The position numbers and the translations under genes are program-made. A model generated the notes under the pieces. The model ran no database searches, had not been told where the DNA came from, and saw only the letters and a program-made list of their open reading frames with translations. This document shows positions 45,701 to 56,926 of a DNA stretch of 64,000 nucleotides, one piece after another. Positions within the stretch are counted from its first letter, which is position 1. Each line of letters starts with the position of its first letter. The DNA is from Protoeuglena noctilucae. Taxonomy: Eukaryota; Chlorophyta; Pedinophyceae; Marsupiomonadales; Marsupiomonadaceae. Location: NCBI GenBank assembly GCA_958009085.1, contig OY253668.1, positions 310,001-374,000 on the forward strand. Reading direction: 5' to 3'.

Positions 45701-47100
45701 TTGCGCCTCTCGGGGTGGTGAACCATGGCGGCCTTGCCCAGCGTGATGCTCACGGGGGCGTGGACCGCGTCCTGGTCCGCCAGAGTCTCGATGACGTCCC
45801 TCAGGTCCATGCAGACCTGCAGGCGCGCAGAACGTGCTGCGTGGAACGTGCCATGGCGCACCAGTGACGCAGCCGGACTACGTCAACGCACCCTTCCCTT
45901 GTTAGTGCCCGCGGTGGCGTCACGCAGCACGTTCCCACTCACCTGGAATCGCTCGGAAGCCGCGGGGTGGAAGAGCTGGAAGATTCCGTTCTCTCGCGCG
46001 CCGGGGGGCCTGCGCCCCTCGATGATCCGGACCACCCACATCATCTGCCGCGGCGACGTGGCCCTCGCGATCTTGCCCAGCGTCGCGACCTGGTCCTCGT
46101 CTTTACGCTTGGCCGATAGCTCGTCGAGCAAGTCGTTCAGGCGGCCAATCGTGATGTACTTCTGCAACAAAGTTGGGTCCTGGCCCACCACCTCGGGCTC
46201 CAGCAAACCGATCGTGCTCTCCTTGAACAGACGCTGCGGGTGAATGCGGGGTCGGGGGCCGCTGTCGGCACCCAGCGCACACCATCCCAGCAGCAGGACG
46301 AACGCTGCACAACGCTGGCCTGCCTGCAAGGGACCGGGCGCACCCCTCACCTGGTACGCGACAATGGCGAGGTTGCCGCCGTCCTTGTGAACGCCCTTAT
46401 CCTTCCACCGCCTCATCTGCAACGCAGGGCAGAGCACGACACTGGCAAACGTGCTTAGCAGGCCGAGCGCAGCTGCCAACTCCATCTGCTGGCGAGCAGG
46501 CGAGCAAAGGCATCCAAGAACAGGAAAGCGCGAGAGGTCGTGGTGAGCGGCGGGCCTAGCGCCTCGGCCCTCACCTCGCTCCGCGTCCGCTCGTCGCTCA
46601 GCGTGTAGACGCGCATCAGGAGCTTCAGCAGGCGCTCCTCCTTGAGACTGTAAAGCCTCGAGGTGTCGAGGTGCGGGAGGAGGAGGCGGAAGACGTCGAA
46701 CGCGCCCGCACGCTTCGGATTGCTGACCATCTTGGGGGATTTGAGCCGAGGGTCGTCGCAGTAGTCCTTGTGAGAGTAGATTTCGCGGCTGAGCAGGTCC
46801 GCCTGGTGCAGAAAGTCCGCAATATGCATTTCCGGCTTCGACATGCCCTCCCACTTCCGCGACTGGCGCGCTGCGGGTTACAGCCATGGGAAGTGGCTCC
46901 ACTTTTAGCCTTCAGCAGCTGGCGTCGCGCCTCGAAGAGGCTCGCGAGGCATCCATCAGCTGCGCATCCTCACGTCGTTTCTGACCGCGCAGCTCCACCA
47001 GCAAGTGCGTCTCATGGATGGCGTTCAGGCGCTCGGCCAAGACGCTGAACGGGATGGCCCGTGCGCCCTCCTCCGGCGCGCCGCTCGCCGTCTCCGCCAT
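39703..47100 (-). CDS. LIG4: DNA ligase IV
   Basis: ATP-dependent ligase that seals breaks in non-homologous end joining, with XRCC4, in the nucleus. The start at 47100 gives MAETASGAPEEGARAIPFSV; the N-terminal DNA-binding domain continues AFDVFRLLLPHLDTSRLYSL and TLLQKYITIGRLNDLLDELS, then WVVRIIEGRRPPGARENGIF. Nucleotidyl-transferase motif I is spliced: KFDG (about 45.6 kb) joined to WRFQIHIMEDGS (45.43 kb), so KFDGWR carries the catalytic Lys. Motif III is CILDCEWVAVD, motif IV GDEGLVVKDPYSQW, motif V SGSWTKVKPDFNYTYEYD. OB-fold block: FGSKYSVRFPRMTTLRPDKP. A BRCT domain (GGWLDGRAVVLAGVSNRT to SWLSQCAAAGA) follows, then a more divergent second one (about 41.7-41.1 kb), Gly-rich linkers and a tail ending LLPRSPGGSDTD. 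With over 7 kb and many introns it is the largest gene here. Exact 3' exons beyond 40.3 kb are inferred. Confidence 0.9.
40623..40800 (-). repeat. Two imperfect direct repeats, 108-base period, in LIG4 tail
   Basis: A block of about 70 bases starting TTCGCCCTGC at 40623 recurs at 40731 with scattered changes. A period of 108 bases keeps the frame, and both copies encode the same Gly/Ser/Glu pattern (GASGSGxTxTGxGGES). It looks like an in-frame duplication inside the disordered C-terminal linker of the ligase. Confidence 0.75.
41533..41582 (-). repeat. Hexanucleotide tandem repeat coding Asn/Asp-Ala-Gly-Ala
   Basis: About eight copies of a six-base unit (read on plus: GCGCCT, GCGTCT, GCGTTT variants) in the second BRCT region of LIG4. 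They encode an Ala-rich run with Gly, Asp or Asn (NANAGADAGAGAG) that probably forms a disordered loop. Confidence 0.75.
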
Positions 47101-47498
47101 GGCCTTGACTCCAAATGCGCACCCAGTCGTCAGTGCGGCGCGCTCTGAGCGCACGCCATTTCGGACCAGCAGCACTAACCGACGATGTGACGAGCAAGAT
47201 TCCTCGTCGACGTCCCGTTATGAGCAGCAGGTCAGCTATGGCATGTACCGAAGCCAATGGTGACCGCGCAGCAAGCCAGCGAGCCTCCAGCGGTCCTCAG
47301 GGGTCAGACGCGCAAAGCGCAAGCAGGGCACATTGTTCTGTAGAAATTCTGTGACTGCTGCGGACAGCCTTCCCATCCTCGGTTTCAGGTGGTCTCAGTG
47401 CCCTCACAAAGCCTCGGCATCTCGCCAGAGTCTCGCGGCACGATGCCTGCAGATACCGGGCATCCCGTTCTCCCCATCTAAGCCCGCTGCAGGCCGCA
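47101..47498. promoter_or_regulatory. Divergent intergenic region, LIG4 / Der GTPase
   Basis: About 400 bases between outward-facing starts, AT-richer than its flanks. No gene recognised; presumably both promoters. Confidence 0.4.
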
Positions 47499-50253
47499 AT
47501 GGCCCTGCGATCCGCTTGCACCACAAAGAGCTTCGCCTGGTTCGCGAGGTGGCTCCTCCCCGGCGCCATCCGTGGCGCGGACGTGTCTGCAGCTGCCACT
47601 CAGGACCGCCATCGCTCCTCCGCGCGATATTATAGCACGCCAGTGGAAGCTGCATCATCTTCGGGGTCAGAGGAGCCCAGTGACGGTCGCCATGGGCACG
47701 AGGTTGCCCCTGCCGACGCTGCACAGGCTACCAGCCTGCGGGACCTGCCGGCGGTGTGCTTCCTGGGCCGGCCGAACGTCGGGAAGTCGACGCTGTACAA
47801 CAGGCTTGTGCGGGACAGACGCGCCATCGTCTACAACACCCCCCACGGCCACGTGACCCGGGACTACCGGGAGGGCCGGGCCGAGCTGGCGGGGCTCGTC
47901 TTCCGGGCCATCGATACGTCTGGCATAGGTGAGCAGGGACCTGCGGGTCCGGTGGTAAGCACCACGTGATGGAATGCTGTCTGGCTGCACTGCCTCCCTC
48001 GCTGCTACTGTGAGCAGTGGTCGGTACGCGGCGGGGGCAGTGAGGGGTCTACGGTGAGGCACACGCAGAGCCTTACGCGGATTCAGGGACGATTCTCGAC
48101 CGCGCCAAGGTGCTCGCGGAGGGCGTGGTGAAGAGGTCGATGGGCGCCTTGCTCATGCTGGACACCCGACAGGTGTGTTTACTGGCGACCCGTTTGGCAG
48201 GGTAGGGTCAGCAGAGACCTGTGGTGTGCCTGACTGTCGTACACAGCTCCTCCCACCTCCACCCTTCACATTACGAGAGGCGCTGCACTGCAGGGTGTGG
48301 TCCCTGGGGACGAGTCGGTCGCGGCCTGGCTGCGGACGCTGGTGCCGCCCTCTCGCGTGCGGGTGGTGCTGAACAAAGCAGAGACACCCACGTCCGCCGC
48401 CGAGGCTCGGCTGGCTGCCACGTGGGGCGAGGCCATGGCGCTGGGCTTTGGGGACCCCATCCCGATCGGCGCAGAGACGGGAGAGGGCCTCGATGGCTTG
48501 TACGAGGCGCTAGACGCCATGCTGGGCCCATCCATGGCTTCGTCTGACGGGGCAACGCGGGGCGGGGATGGAGCCTTGACATCTGGGAATCTCTCGCGCG
48601 CTGCCACGAGGCCCGTGGGGTTCCGTGTAACGCCCGGGCGAGCGCCTGAGTCGGTGCCAGGAGGTGCGTGGCAGTGGGCGTCGCAAGGTTCGTCATCTCC
48701 AAATGCCATCTGCTTGGCGTATGTGTAGACGAATGCGTACACGGGGTGCTTTTTGCCACGTGCAGATGCGGAATGGGACCCTGGGTGGAGAGACCGGGAG
48801 AAGGTCAAGGTCGCCGTGATTGGGCTGCCGAATGTGGGCAAGTCGACCTTGGCGAACGCGCTCCTTGGGTACGACCGGAGCCTCACGGGGCCAGAGCCGG
48901 GCCTGACGAGGCGAGTCGCCGTGCGCTGCAACGGAGCGTTGGCTGGCGCACGGTGACGTGCTGCATCGCTGTGGCTGCGTTGTGGGGTCTTGGCGAGATG
49001 CGCCGGCGTCTGTCAGCCATATGGTTGTCGTGAAACTCGCTTTTGCCATTTCCATGCAGAGATGACGTGAGGGACACGGTGGTGGTGGCTGGCAAGCCGG
49101 TGGAGCTGATAGACACGGCGGGGTGGTTGGACCAGCCAGACTACGACAAGCACGATCAGTCGGATGGCAAGGTCACGCTCATGAGCCAGCGCAAGGGCAA
49201 GCGTGGGATGGAGGAGTGCGCCGTGGCGGTCATGATGGTCGACGCTCGCGAGACCGCCAACCACGGCTTCTCTCTCAGGTGCGTCTCCTCCCAGATACTT
49301 GCTTGCAAGACCTGCGCTCGTGTCGAGCGCACGAGGCTGCCAGACTTGACTGTGACTCGCGGCTTGCAGGAAGCAGGAGATCCAGTTGCTGCGGAGGGTG
49401 CAGGACGAGGGGCGAGCGCTGGTGCTGGTGGCGAATAAGACGGACCTTCTCAGTCCCCAGGAGCGGGCGAATTTCGCCAAAAATCTCAACCGCGTCCTGG
49501 AGTGGAAGGCGCCGAACCTTGTGGGGACAGTCGGTGAGGCGAAGGTCTGGGGACTGGGGCTCGCCCACTCGATTGGCGGGGTGCAGGCAGTGCCGGAGCC
49601 TGGCTCTTGCTTGCATAAGACAGAGCGCAGGCCTGCAGGCGGCGCTGCCCTCTTCACAGCGCCGCAGACTCTCACGCGTGCGCCCCGCCCTCGCACACGC
49701 AGTGGTCAGCATGAGCGCGACGACGGGGCGTGGCCTGAGTGACTTGATGCCCGCCGTCCTGTCTGCGTACAACCGCTGGAACTCGAGAGTATCGACGGGG
49801 CAGCTTAACGCCTGGCTGCGTGCCGCGCAGTCGGCCCATGCCAAGGGTGGGATGGCGAATGCCCTGGGGCGCGTCCGCTACGTCATCCAGACGGCCGCAC
49901 GCCCGCCTCATTTTGTGGCTTTCCTGGCCGGGGGCGACCCTCTACAGAAGGACCAAGAGAAGGGGCTGCTCAGGCGAGTGGCTGCACAGGGAGGTGTGAT
50001 GGAGCTGATAGCTGCAACTGGAATGCTCGTGTCAATGCAATATGGTTAGGTGCTTGTGAGTAACAGTCGGCGCGTTTTCTGTATCCGCAGGCTCTTGACG
50101 CAGCACTTTCACCTGCAAGGGACCGCTGCCAGGCTGAGTGTCCGGACCAAGGCCAGGGCCAACGCCAAGGGGTCTCAAAGCAGGCGCGGATCCCCAAAGG
50201 GAGGCGTTAGTACAGTCACAAACAAGGCCGCTTCCCCCGCAGCAGCCGCATAA
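47499..50253 (+). CDS. DER: Der/EngA double GTPase, organelle-targeted
   Basis: Assembly factor of the bacterial-type large ribosomal subunit; in algae it acts in plastid or mitochondrion. The N-terminus ([20 protein letters not shown], then [12 protein letters not shown]) looks like a targeting peptide. GTPase 1 has P-loop [14 protein letters not shown], switch [15 protein letters not shown] and NKAE. GTPase 2 has P-loop [42 protein letters not shown] and NKTD, followed by [13 protein letters not shown]. The C-terminal KH-like domain reads [16 protein letters not shown], then [20 protein letters not shown] after splicing. That last junction (intron 49974-50090) only works with a GC donor, CAG|GCGAGT; reading GT donors nearby introduces a stop at once. 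It ends with a basic tail at 50253. The opposing CFAP210 stop is 171 bases away. Confidence 0.92.
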
Positions 50254-50423
50254 CGCAGCGCCGCTACGTTTGTGCTGCACCGTTGCCGCACCGTCTGTCC
50301 ATGGGCTCTGCTTCCACTTCTTGGGAATGAGAGCAATTGCAGACATAATTCGTCGCGGATCATTGAAATCGGCACCATGGACGCCTGCATCAAGGTCAGC
50401 GCAGCTTCGCATCGCCGCGTCGC

Positions 50424-52408
50424 CTAGCGCCCGCCCTTGGTCGTGCCCCAGTCCTCGACCCCCCGGGTCTTGGTCAACAGCGTGTGGACGGGCTTGGTGG
50501 ACCGGTTCCTGTGCTCGAGCTCCCCCAGAACGTGCTGCACGTACTCCTGGTACATCTCGTCGTCGTCCTCCATGGCCACCTGCTGCATCACGGCCTCCTG
50601 CTGCTGCTCCGCCGCCGCACGCGCCCTCCGGTGCTGCTTCGTGTGCATCTGGTGCTTGAGGAAGTCCTGGTGGGCCTTGTTCCGGGCCGCACGCGCCTCC
50701 TCCTCCTCCCGCTCCTCCGCCTGGAGCTCCCGGATGCGCTCCTCCATCGCCGTGCGCCACGCCACGTCCTCCTCCTCCTTGCGTCTCTGCAAACACGCGG
50801 GCGCAAGTCGGAGGGTTTGAATTAGCAGCAAAGCCGCAAGAACATCATGCCACGCTGACCGCCCCCGCCCGAGCCGCACCCGCGACTCCGTCTTCTGCTC
50901 GATCTGCCTCCGCCGCATCTCGTCCTGTTCGCGGATGAGGCGTCGGCGCCGCTCCTCGCGCCCCGCCTCGTCCCGGTCGGCCTTCTCTTGCGCCTCTGCC
51001 ACCTCCCGCGCCACCCGACTCTCCGCCTTGGCGTGCGCCGCCAGGTACGTCCGCTCCATGGTCTGCGCCAGGCGCCGGCGCTGCTCCTCGCGCTGCGCCT
51101 GCCGCTCCCGCTCGCGGGCCAGCCGCCGCTCGTTCATCTCCTCCTTGCGCTGGGCGTACTCCTCGATTGCCCGGTCCAGCATCGCCTCCCGCTCCTTCTC
51201 CTGCTGCTTGAACGTCCGCAGCGCCTTGTTGGCCATCGCCGTCTCCCACGTGGCGTGCCGCGCCTGCTCCTGCCGCGCCCTCTCCGCCTCCGCCAGCTCT
51301 GCCGCCTCCTCTAGGGCCTTGCGCTTCACCATCTCCCCTTCCTTGCGCTTCAGCTCCTTCTCCGCCAGGATCTTGCCGCGCATCTCCTGGAGCTGCTGCA
51401 GCTGCACGTCCCGCTGCTGCAGCAGGCGGTCCTTCTCCTCCTCCAGCTTGCGCAGCTCGGCCGCCTGCAGCTCACGAGCGGCAAGGTGGCTCGCTGCCAC
51501 GTCCCCCGGCTGCTCCAAGCCCGGAATCCGACCGGGACATCCCCGACATCTGTCAAGCAGTCCAGCTGCCCTCCTGCTCACCTCTGCTGCCTCCAGCGCG
51601 GCCCTCTGCGTCTCCACGTACTGCATCTCCTGCTCCTTCCTCAGCTCCTCGATGCGCTTCTTGTACGTCATCTGCATCTCCCGCTCTGCGATCACGTCCG
51701 ACAACAGCACCCGCGAGTGGAGCGCCTTAACCTTGTCCGAGTCGTCGAAGAGCATCTTCTGCGCCCTCTCAATCTGCTCCCGGCGCTTCGTCTCCCGAAA
51801 CAGCGCCTCCGCCTTGTCTGCGGAACACCCCGCACGCCGGTGGTGACGCCGCGAGGGATGCGCCCGCTCCAGCCCCGCACGGGCCGCGCGCATGCGGCTG
51901 TGACAACGCACCTATCTCCTTCCGACGCTCCTCCTCACGCTCCGCACGCTCCTCGCGGTCCTTGAGTTTCTTCGCGCGAACTGCCATGAGCGTGTTGGGC
52001 CACTTCGCCGCGCGCTCGTCTGAGAGCTGCTTGAGCCGCACGCGGTCCGCCTGCTGCGACGTCAGCCGCTGCTCTTGGAGCTGCGAGGAGGGGGTGGGGG
52101 GCCAGCCAGGTCCAGCGTCAGGTAAGTAGTCCACGTTGTCAACGCGCGACGTCCTGCAGCTGCCGCTGCGCTGCCAGAGGCCAGACATTCCGCCCTCATT
52201 CGCAAGGCGACGACGCCGCTCGAGAGGCGCGCCGGCCACCCGGCAGCAGGGCTGAGGGATAAGGTATTACTGACATCTACGCAGCGGGACTAAGCGCGGC
52301 CTCGCGGAGGGAGAGGGCGACCGGCGCGAGGCTTGCGAGTGCGGTGCGGCTCACCTTCGCTTCGATGCGCTCCATGTCAGAGCGTTTGACAAGCGCGACG
52401 TTCGCCAT
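50424..52408 (-). CDS. CFAP210: CFAP210 (CCDC173)-like axonemal coiled-coil protein
   Basis: The start at 52408 reads MANVALVKRSDMERIEAK, followed by an intron. The next exons give SSQLQEQRLTSQQADRVRLK, ERAAKWPNTLMAVRAKKL and REERAEREEERRKEI, joined in phase to DKAEALFRETKRREQIERAQ, then SDKVKALHSRVLLSDVIAER, EMQMTYKKRIEELRKEQEMQ. The rest is one long Glu/Arg/Ala coiled coil (about 530 residues in all), ending TKTRGVEDWGTTKGGR. The W.NT.....KKL element followed by DR/DKVK..HS..LL..V..ERE is the CFAP210 signature. CFAP210 lies inside the doublet microtubules of motile cilia as a microtubule inner protein. Other trichohyalin-like cilium proteins (CFAP45, CFAP53) are the main alternatives; the N-terminal motif favours CFAP210. 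Confidence 0.75.
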
Positions 52409-52882
52409 GGTTGCTCTTTGCTAGCTTGACACCCAAAGGTGCTCTAGACAAGCGACGGCGGTGGGGAGGCACTCTTCACGCCCATGCGGCGCTGCGTGGC
52501 CCGCCCCGGAGGTCTCCACAGTCCGCGGCACACGTGCAAAGCAAGGACACGAAACGCAAATCCCTGGCAGGCTGAGAATAGCGCACGAGCTTATGCAGGG
52601 GCTAGGCGACGGGCAGACATGCCATGCGAGGCAGAGTGCTGCGAGACCCCACAGTGACTCTTTGCAACCGGGCTCTGCTAAGATCGCGTGCACTTCTATG
52701 CAGCATGTCTGTCGCGGCAGCGCGGAAACGGCTGTGGTGGGTTGCCCCGTGGGGTTGCAACGTCAGAGCAGCTCGTGACATCGCTGCCAAAAGCAGCAGG
52801 GGCGTGGACTTGGCGTGGCGCATAATCCCGGCGCTGCCGCATCTGCCTGAGGAGGACGAAACGAGTTATTGCCCTGAAAACG
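52409..52882. promoter_or_regulatory. Shared divergent promoter region of CFAP210 and CFAP298
   Basis: 474 bases separate two ciliary start codons that face away from each other. Such pairs often share control, and ciliary genes are usually co-induced. I see no site I can name. Confidence 0.5.
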
Positions 52883-54408
52883 ATGGTGCTGTTCCACTTC
52901 AAGGCGAGCAGATCTCACGGCGCGAGGGAGGCAGCCCCGCACCCCTGTTTCCCTGTCGTGGGGGCTGAGCAGCGCGATGTGGCATGGAGGAGCTGCGCGC
53001 GCTGAGGCTGGCGGAGCGCCCAGTGCTCACCTTCGAGTCTGCCGAATCACTCGCCCTGGGGCGCTCGATTGCCACTGTGGACGGCGTGCCTCGGCAATGA
53101 CATCTGCCTCTCAGCTGCGCAGATGGAAAGGGGTCGCCCCCTCGTTGCGACGGCCGGGCGCCATCGAAACAAAAATAGCCGCTTCTAGCAGCCTCTCCCG
53201 CGTTGGCGACGGGCGCCCGCATCGTTCGACTCAGCCGCCCGCTCCCTTGGTCCTTGCAGAACGCGGAGGACAAGCAGTTCCTCTTCGAGGCGAGCGCAGA
53301 GAGCCCCGTGAAGGATGTCGCGAGGGCGCTGTGTGAGATTCACAACCTCCGCATGAGAATTCACCGGCTGAAGGTGCGCGTGAGGGACAATGGGCTAACA
53401 AAGCCGAGGACGGCCACAGGCGGCTGCCGCTGCCGGCCCGACGAGATGCACATGGCGCTCGCTGAGCGTGACCCGGACCGCCTCTGCCCTCGCAGTTGGA
53501 GGGCGAGGAGCTGGCCAAGCACGGTCCGGCGAAGGACCCGAACCTGCAAGGGCTGGACGAGTACCAGAAGGATTTCTACGGCAAGGTGTGAACGACAGCG
53601 AGGGGGGCTGATTACTTTGTGGCGCCTTGTTTCCTATTTATTTGTTCAACCGTCGAGCATCTTACTCGCCCAACATGATTGCAGGAGGTTGAGAAGGGCC
53701 CGCATTACAACCTGGACCCGACTGGGCGGCGGAACGGCGACGCTGCGGACCCGGTGGCGGTGGAGAAGCTGCGAGCCACGCTGGAGGACGCGGCTGCGGT
53801 GGCCAGCAAGGACCAGGTGGCAAAGGTGTGACTGTGCGGGTGTTTCCACGGCCGGTTCTGAGGCTTTCAGTGGCGCGGCACGTGTGCCGCGCGAGACGAG
53901 ACTGTTCGCAACCTCCCCGTGGCTCGCGCAGAAGGTCAAGCTGACCAAGAAGATGCTCGAGGAGGCGATCGACAACGTCCGGGGCGCGGTGATGATCTGC
54001 TACCCGATGGGCCTGCCGGAGTTCGACCCGGTCCGCCACATCCTGGAGGGGGACGAGGACCTCACGGGGACCTCGTACGCGAACGACCCCATCGACCCCA
54101 CCGACGCGGTCATCTGGTACTGCGGCAAGCAGATGGATCCGGAGAAGAAGCTGTCCGACCACGTGGGCCGGAACGACAAGACCAAGGTGGTTGTCAAGGT
54201 CCAGAAGAAGGGATCGAGCGCGCCGGCGAGGGAGCCTGTGGTGGACGAGGCGACGCACAAGGCCATGCTGTCGTGGTACCACAAGCGGTCTGAGGAGCAG
54301 AAGAAGCTGGAGGAGGACCAGGACGACCAGTTCGTGCAGTCCGCCTGGGCCGACAACAAGAGCCTCAAGTCGCACTTCCGTGGAACGGGGGACATCCGCA
54401 TTCGGTGA
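52883..54408 (+). CDS. CFAP298: CFAP298 (C21orf59/FBB18) cilium assembly factor
   Basis: Cytoplasmic factor needed to preassemble outer dynein arms and for motile cilia. Exon 1 (52883-52903) is only seven codons, MVLFHFK, followed by a GC donor (AAG|GCGAGC); exon 2 (53260-53373) resumes NAEDKQFLFEASAESPVKDV, so the joined start aligns without gap to the family's MVLLHVK..DESQFLLQ. Exon 3 (53496-53585) has LEGEELAKHGPAKDPNLQGL, and exon 4 EVEKGPHYNLDPTGRRNG. The last exon holds the conserved core: NVRGAVMICYPMGLPEFDPV, EDLTGTSYANDPI, KKLSDHVGRNDKTKVVVKVQ, SAPAREPVVDEATHKAMLSW, YHKRSEEQKKLEED and ends SAWADNKSLKSHFRGTGDI. The length, about 300 residues, is normal. It diverges from CFAP210. Confidence 0.95.
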
Positions 54409-54881
54409 TGGCCCTCGGAGTCCAGCCGTCATTCAGAGGCCGATGGCGGCGGCTAGGGCTAGGGATGGCGTTTCCTGGCGCTTGAAATGTGTGCCCGAGA
54501 AAGCCCGCGCCCCTAGTTGGCCCAGGAGCTCGCGCCCCGTTTACTTTGCTTGTCTTTGTCAAGGGATTGCGCTTGGAGACCTGGAATCAGCGCCGGTGTG
54601 ACGCCCGACGCCATTGTTAGCTCGCCGAAGGATGACGCCCGGGAGCGAGGCGGGGCCAACCATCGCACAAACGGAGAAGGCGAGTGCAACATTGCGTTAA
54701 GTAAACGGCGTCCGATGTGCCGACGGCCGCATCGGGCACAGGCGGAGCGGGCTGTTCCCTGGCCGGCACCCGGGCTGCGCTCTGTGGTCCGAGGCTCGAA
54801 AGCGGCTGTGCAGTGCATTTTCTTGATGATGCTTAAGCTCACTGTGCATCACTGGGTGCCTCGCGTTCCCCCCACACGCGC
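54409..54881. other. Intergenic, CFAP298 3' region and Aurora promoter
   Basis: About 470 bases between two plus-strand genes. It should carry the 3' end of CFAP298 and the promoter of the kinase. I see no gene, RNA or repeat. Confidence 0.4.
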
Positions 54882-56628
54882 ATGAGTGCAGTTGTCATGC
54901 GCCTGCAGGAGAATGCGGGGAGCGCGGGGGACAAGGGCCTGCGCGCCCGGGACCTGATCCCGCCCGGGACAAAGCGCTTTGGGACGACAGCGGCGAGGAT
55001 ACCGCTGCAGCAGACGACGAATTTGCAGTCTCCGGGGCGCGAGAGGCCAGGCGACGAGGGGGGTGCAAAAGCATCCGAAGACGCCGCCGCAGACAGGTGC
55101 GGGACCGGAAAGGTTGGCACCTCCGTTTTATTTGCGACTTCCTCAATCCATATACCGGGACCACCATGCCGTGGGGCCCCTGGGCCGATGGCGAGAGCTC
55201 CTGCGGCGCGACGCTGCCCGCGACAACACCCACCTTGCGCGCCCGCGGCGCCCCCGCAGGAACCAGCCGGCGTCGTCCAGTGCGGACCGGTCATGGCGCC
55301 TCTCGGACTTTGAGATTGGCCGGCGCCTGGGGAGGGGCAAGTTCGGGAAGGTCTACTTGGCACGAGAGAGGCAATCCAAATACGTGGTGGCCCTCAAGGT
55401 CCTGCACAAGGTGACTAGGACCACGCAGCACGTTCCTGATATCGGCCCGCTGCTGTTGCGATGCCGGCAGCTGCCGCTGAGGGGTCCGAATGGCCCGGGG
55501 GGGTCCACGAACTGGGACCCCCCTTTGGCGCCCCACCATCGCCCCACCGCCAGCCCGTCGCCGCGGCCCGCAGAGCCAGCTGCAGAACTCGAACGTGGAG
55601 CACCAGCTGCGTCGGGAGATCGAGATCCAGTCCCACTTGCGCCACCCCAACATCCTCCGGCTCTATGGGTACTTCCATGACGACACCCGCGTCTTCCTCA
55701 TCCTGGAGTTCGCGGCGCAGGTGGGACGCGGCACCCGCACGCAGTAACGCCGATGACGGAGAGACCACCTCGACTACGCCTGTAGCCAGCGCCATGAGCC
55801 TCGGTGCTGAGTGTCGGTAACAACGTCGGTCGACCGCACCCCCCACCCCGCTCCTGCCCCAGGGAGAGCTGTACGTCAAGCTGCAGCGGGAGCGTTACTT
55901 CGACGAGCAGGTTGCGGCGACGTACATCGCGCAGCTGAGCAAGGCCCTGGCGCACTGCCACGCCCGTCACGTTATCCACCGCGACATCAAGCCCGAGAAC
56001 CTGCTTTTGGGGGCGGGCAACGAGCTGAAGATCGCGGACTTCGGGTGGTCCGTGCACGCCCCCAGCGACCGCCGGCGCACGCTCTGCGGCACCCTGGACT
56101 ACCTGCCCCCAGAAATGGTCGAGGGGCACGAGCACAGCCACCAGGTGCGGCCCCGTACGTGGCATGGCGGGGCCAAGTCGCTAGTCCTCCCCCGCGCAGG
56201 TTCCTGACTCTGGTGGGAGTTGGACTGACACCGTGCCGTGGCCTTTGCAGGTCGACGTGTGGTCGCTGGGGGTCCTGTGCTACGAGTTCCTCTATGGGAG
56301 CCCGCCGTTTGAAGCTGCGGGCCACCAGGAGACGTACCGCCGCATCATCAAGGTCGACTTGCGGTTCCCCGACAAGCCCGCACGGTCCGAGGAGGCCAAG
56401 GTGCGTCACCTTGGCGGCGCGACGTGCCCGGCAGCCACCCACTCATTGAGCAGAGGGGCCGTGCACGCGCGTGGTGCCTGCACCGTCCCCTCCCCGCCCT
56501 GGCCGCAGCACCTGATCTCCAGCCTGCTTAAGAGGGACCCGGAAGAGCGCCTGCCCCTCCAGCAAGTCCTTTCCCACCCCTGGATTGTCCGCCACGTCGA
56601 CCCAGCCACCCCCAGCAGCCGCCCCTGA
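54882..56628 (+). CDS. AUR: Aurora-type mitotic serine/threonine kinase
   Basis: The start at 54882 gives [18 protein letters not shown]; the N-terminal 100 residues are variable and basic, and their splice joints are partly unresolved. The kinase domain is clear: [29 protein letters not shown] (catalytic Lys), then [123 protein letters not shown] and the last exon [44 protein letters not shown] is diagnostic of Aurora kinases; the activating Thr is kept before LCGT, while the preceding Thr is Arg. Aurora drives chromosome segregation and cytokinesis and, in algae, also flagellar shortening. Confidence 0.95.
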
Positions 56629-56926
56629 CAAACTCGCAAAGCACCCACGCATGTGTCGCGGCGTGGGGCCCCTTGGGGTGCCTCCGCCCACCATCGATGC
56701 AACGCCGGCGAGGCTCTCGCTTGCCCAGCCGTGTTTGGATAGAATACCAAAAGAAAGCCGCGTCCCTGGCCTGCCATGTGGGCAAACCCCTCTCCTTGAT
56801 GCCATTCAATCGCTAACCGGACTACCGACATCCTCACACCGTCCACACGTGCGACAGTCAGACGGGAAGCATGCATACCAAGAAGTGTATACAGCATTGT
56901 CATGTCACCGCTCCAGCCCGACCCCT

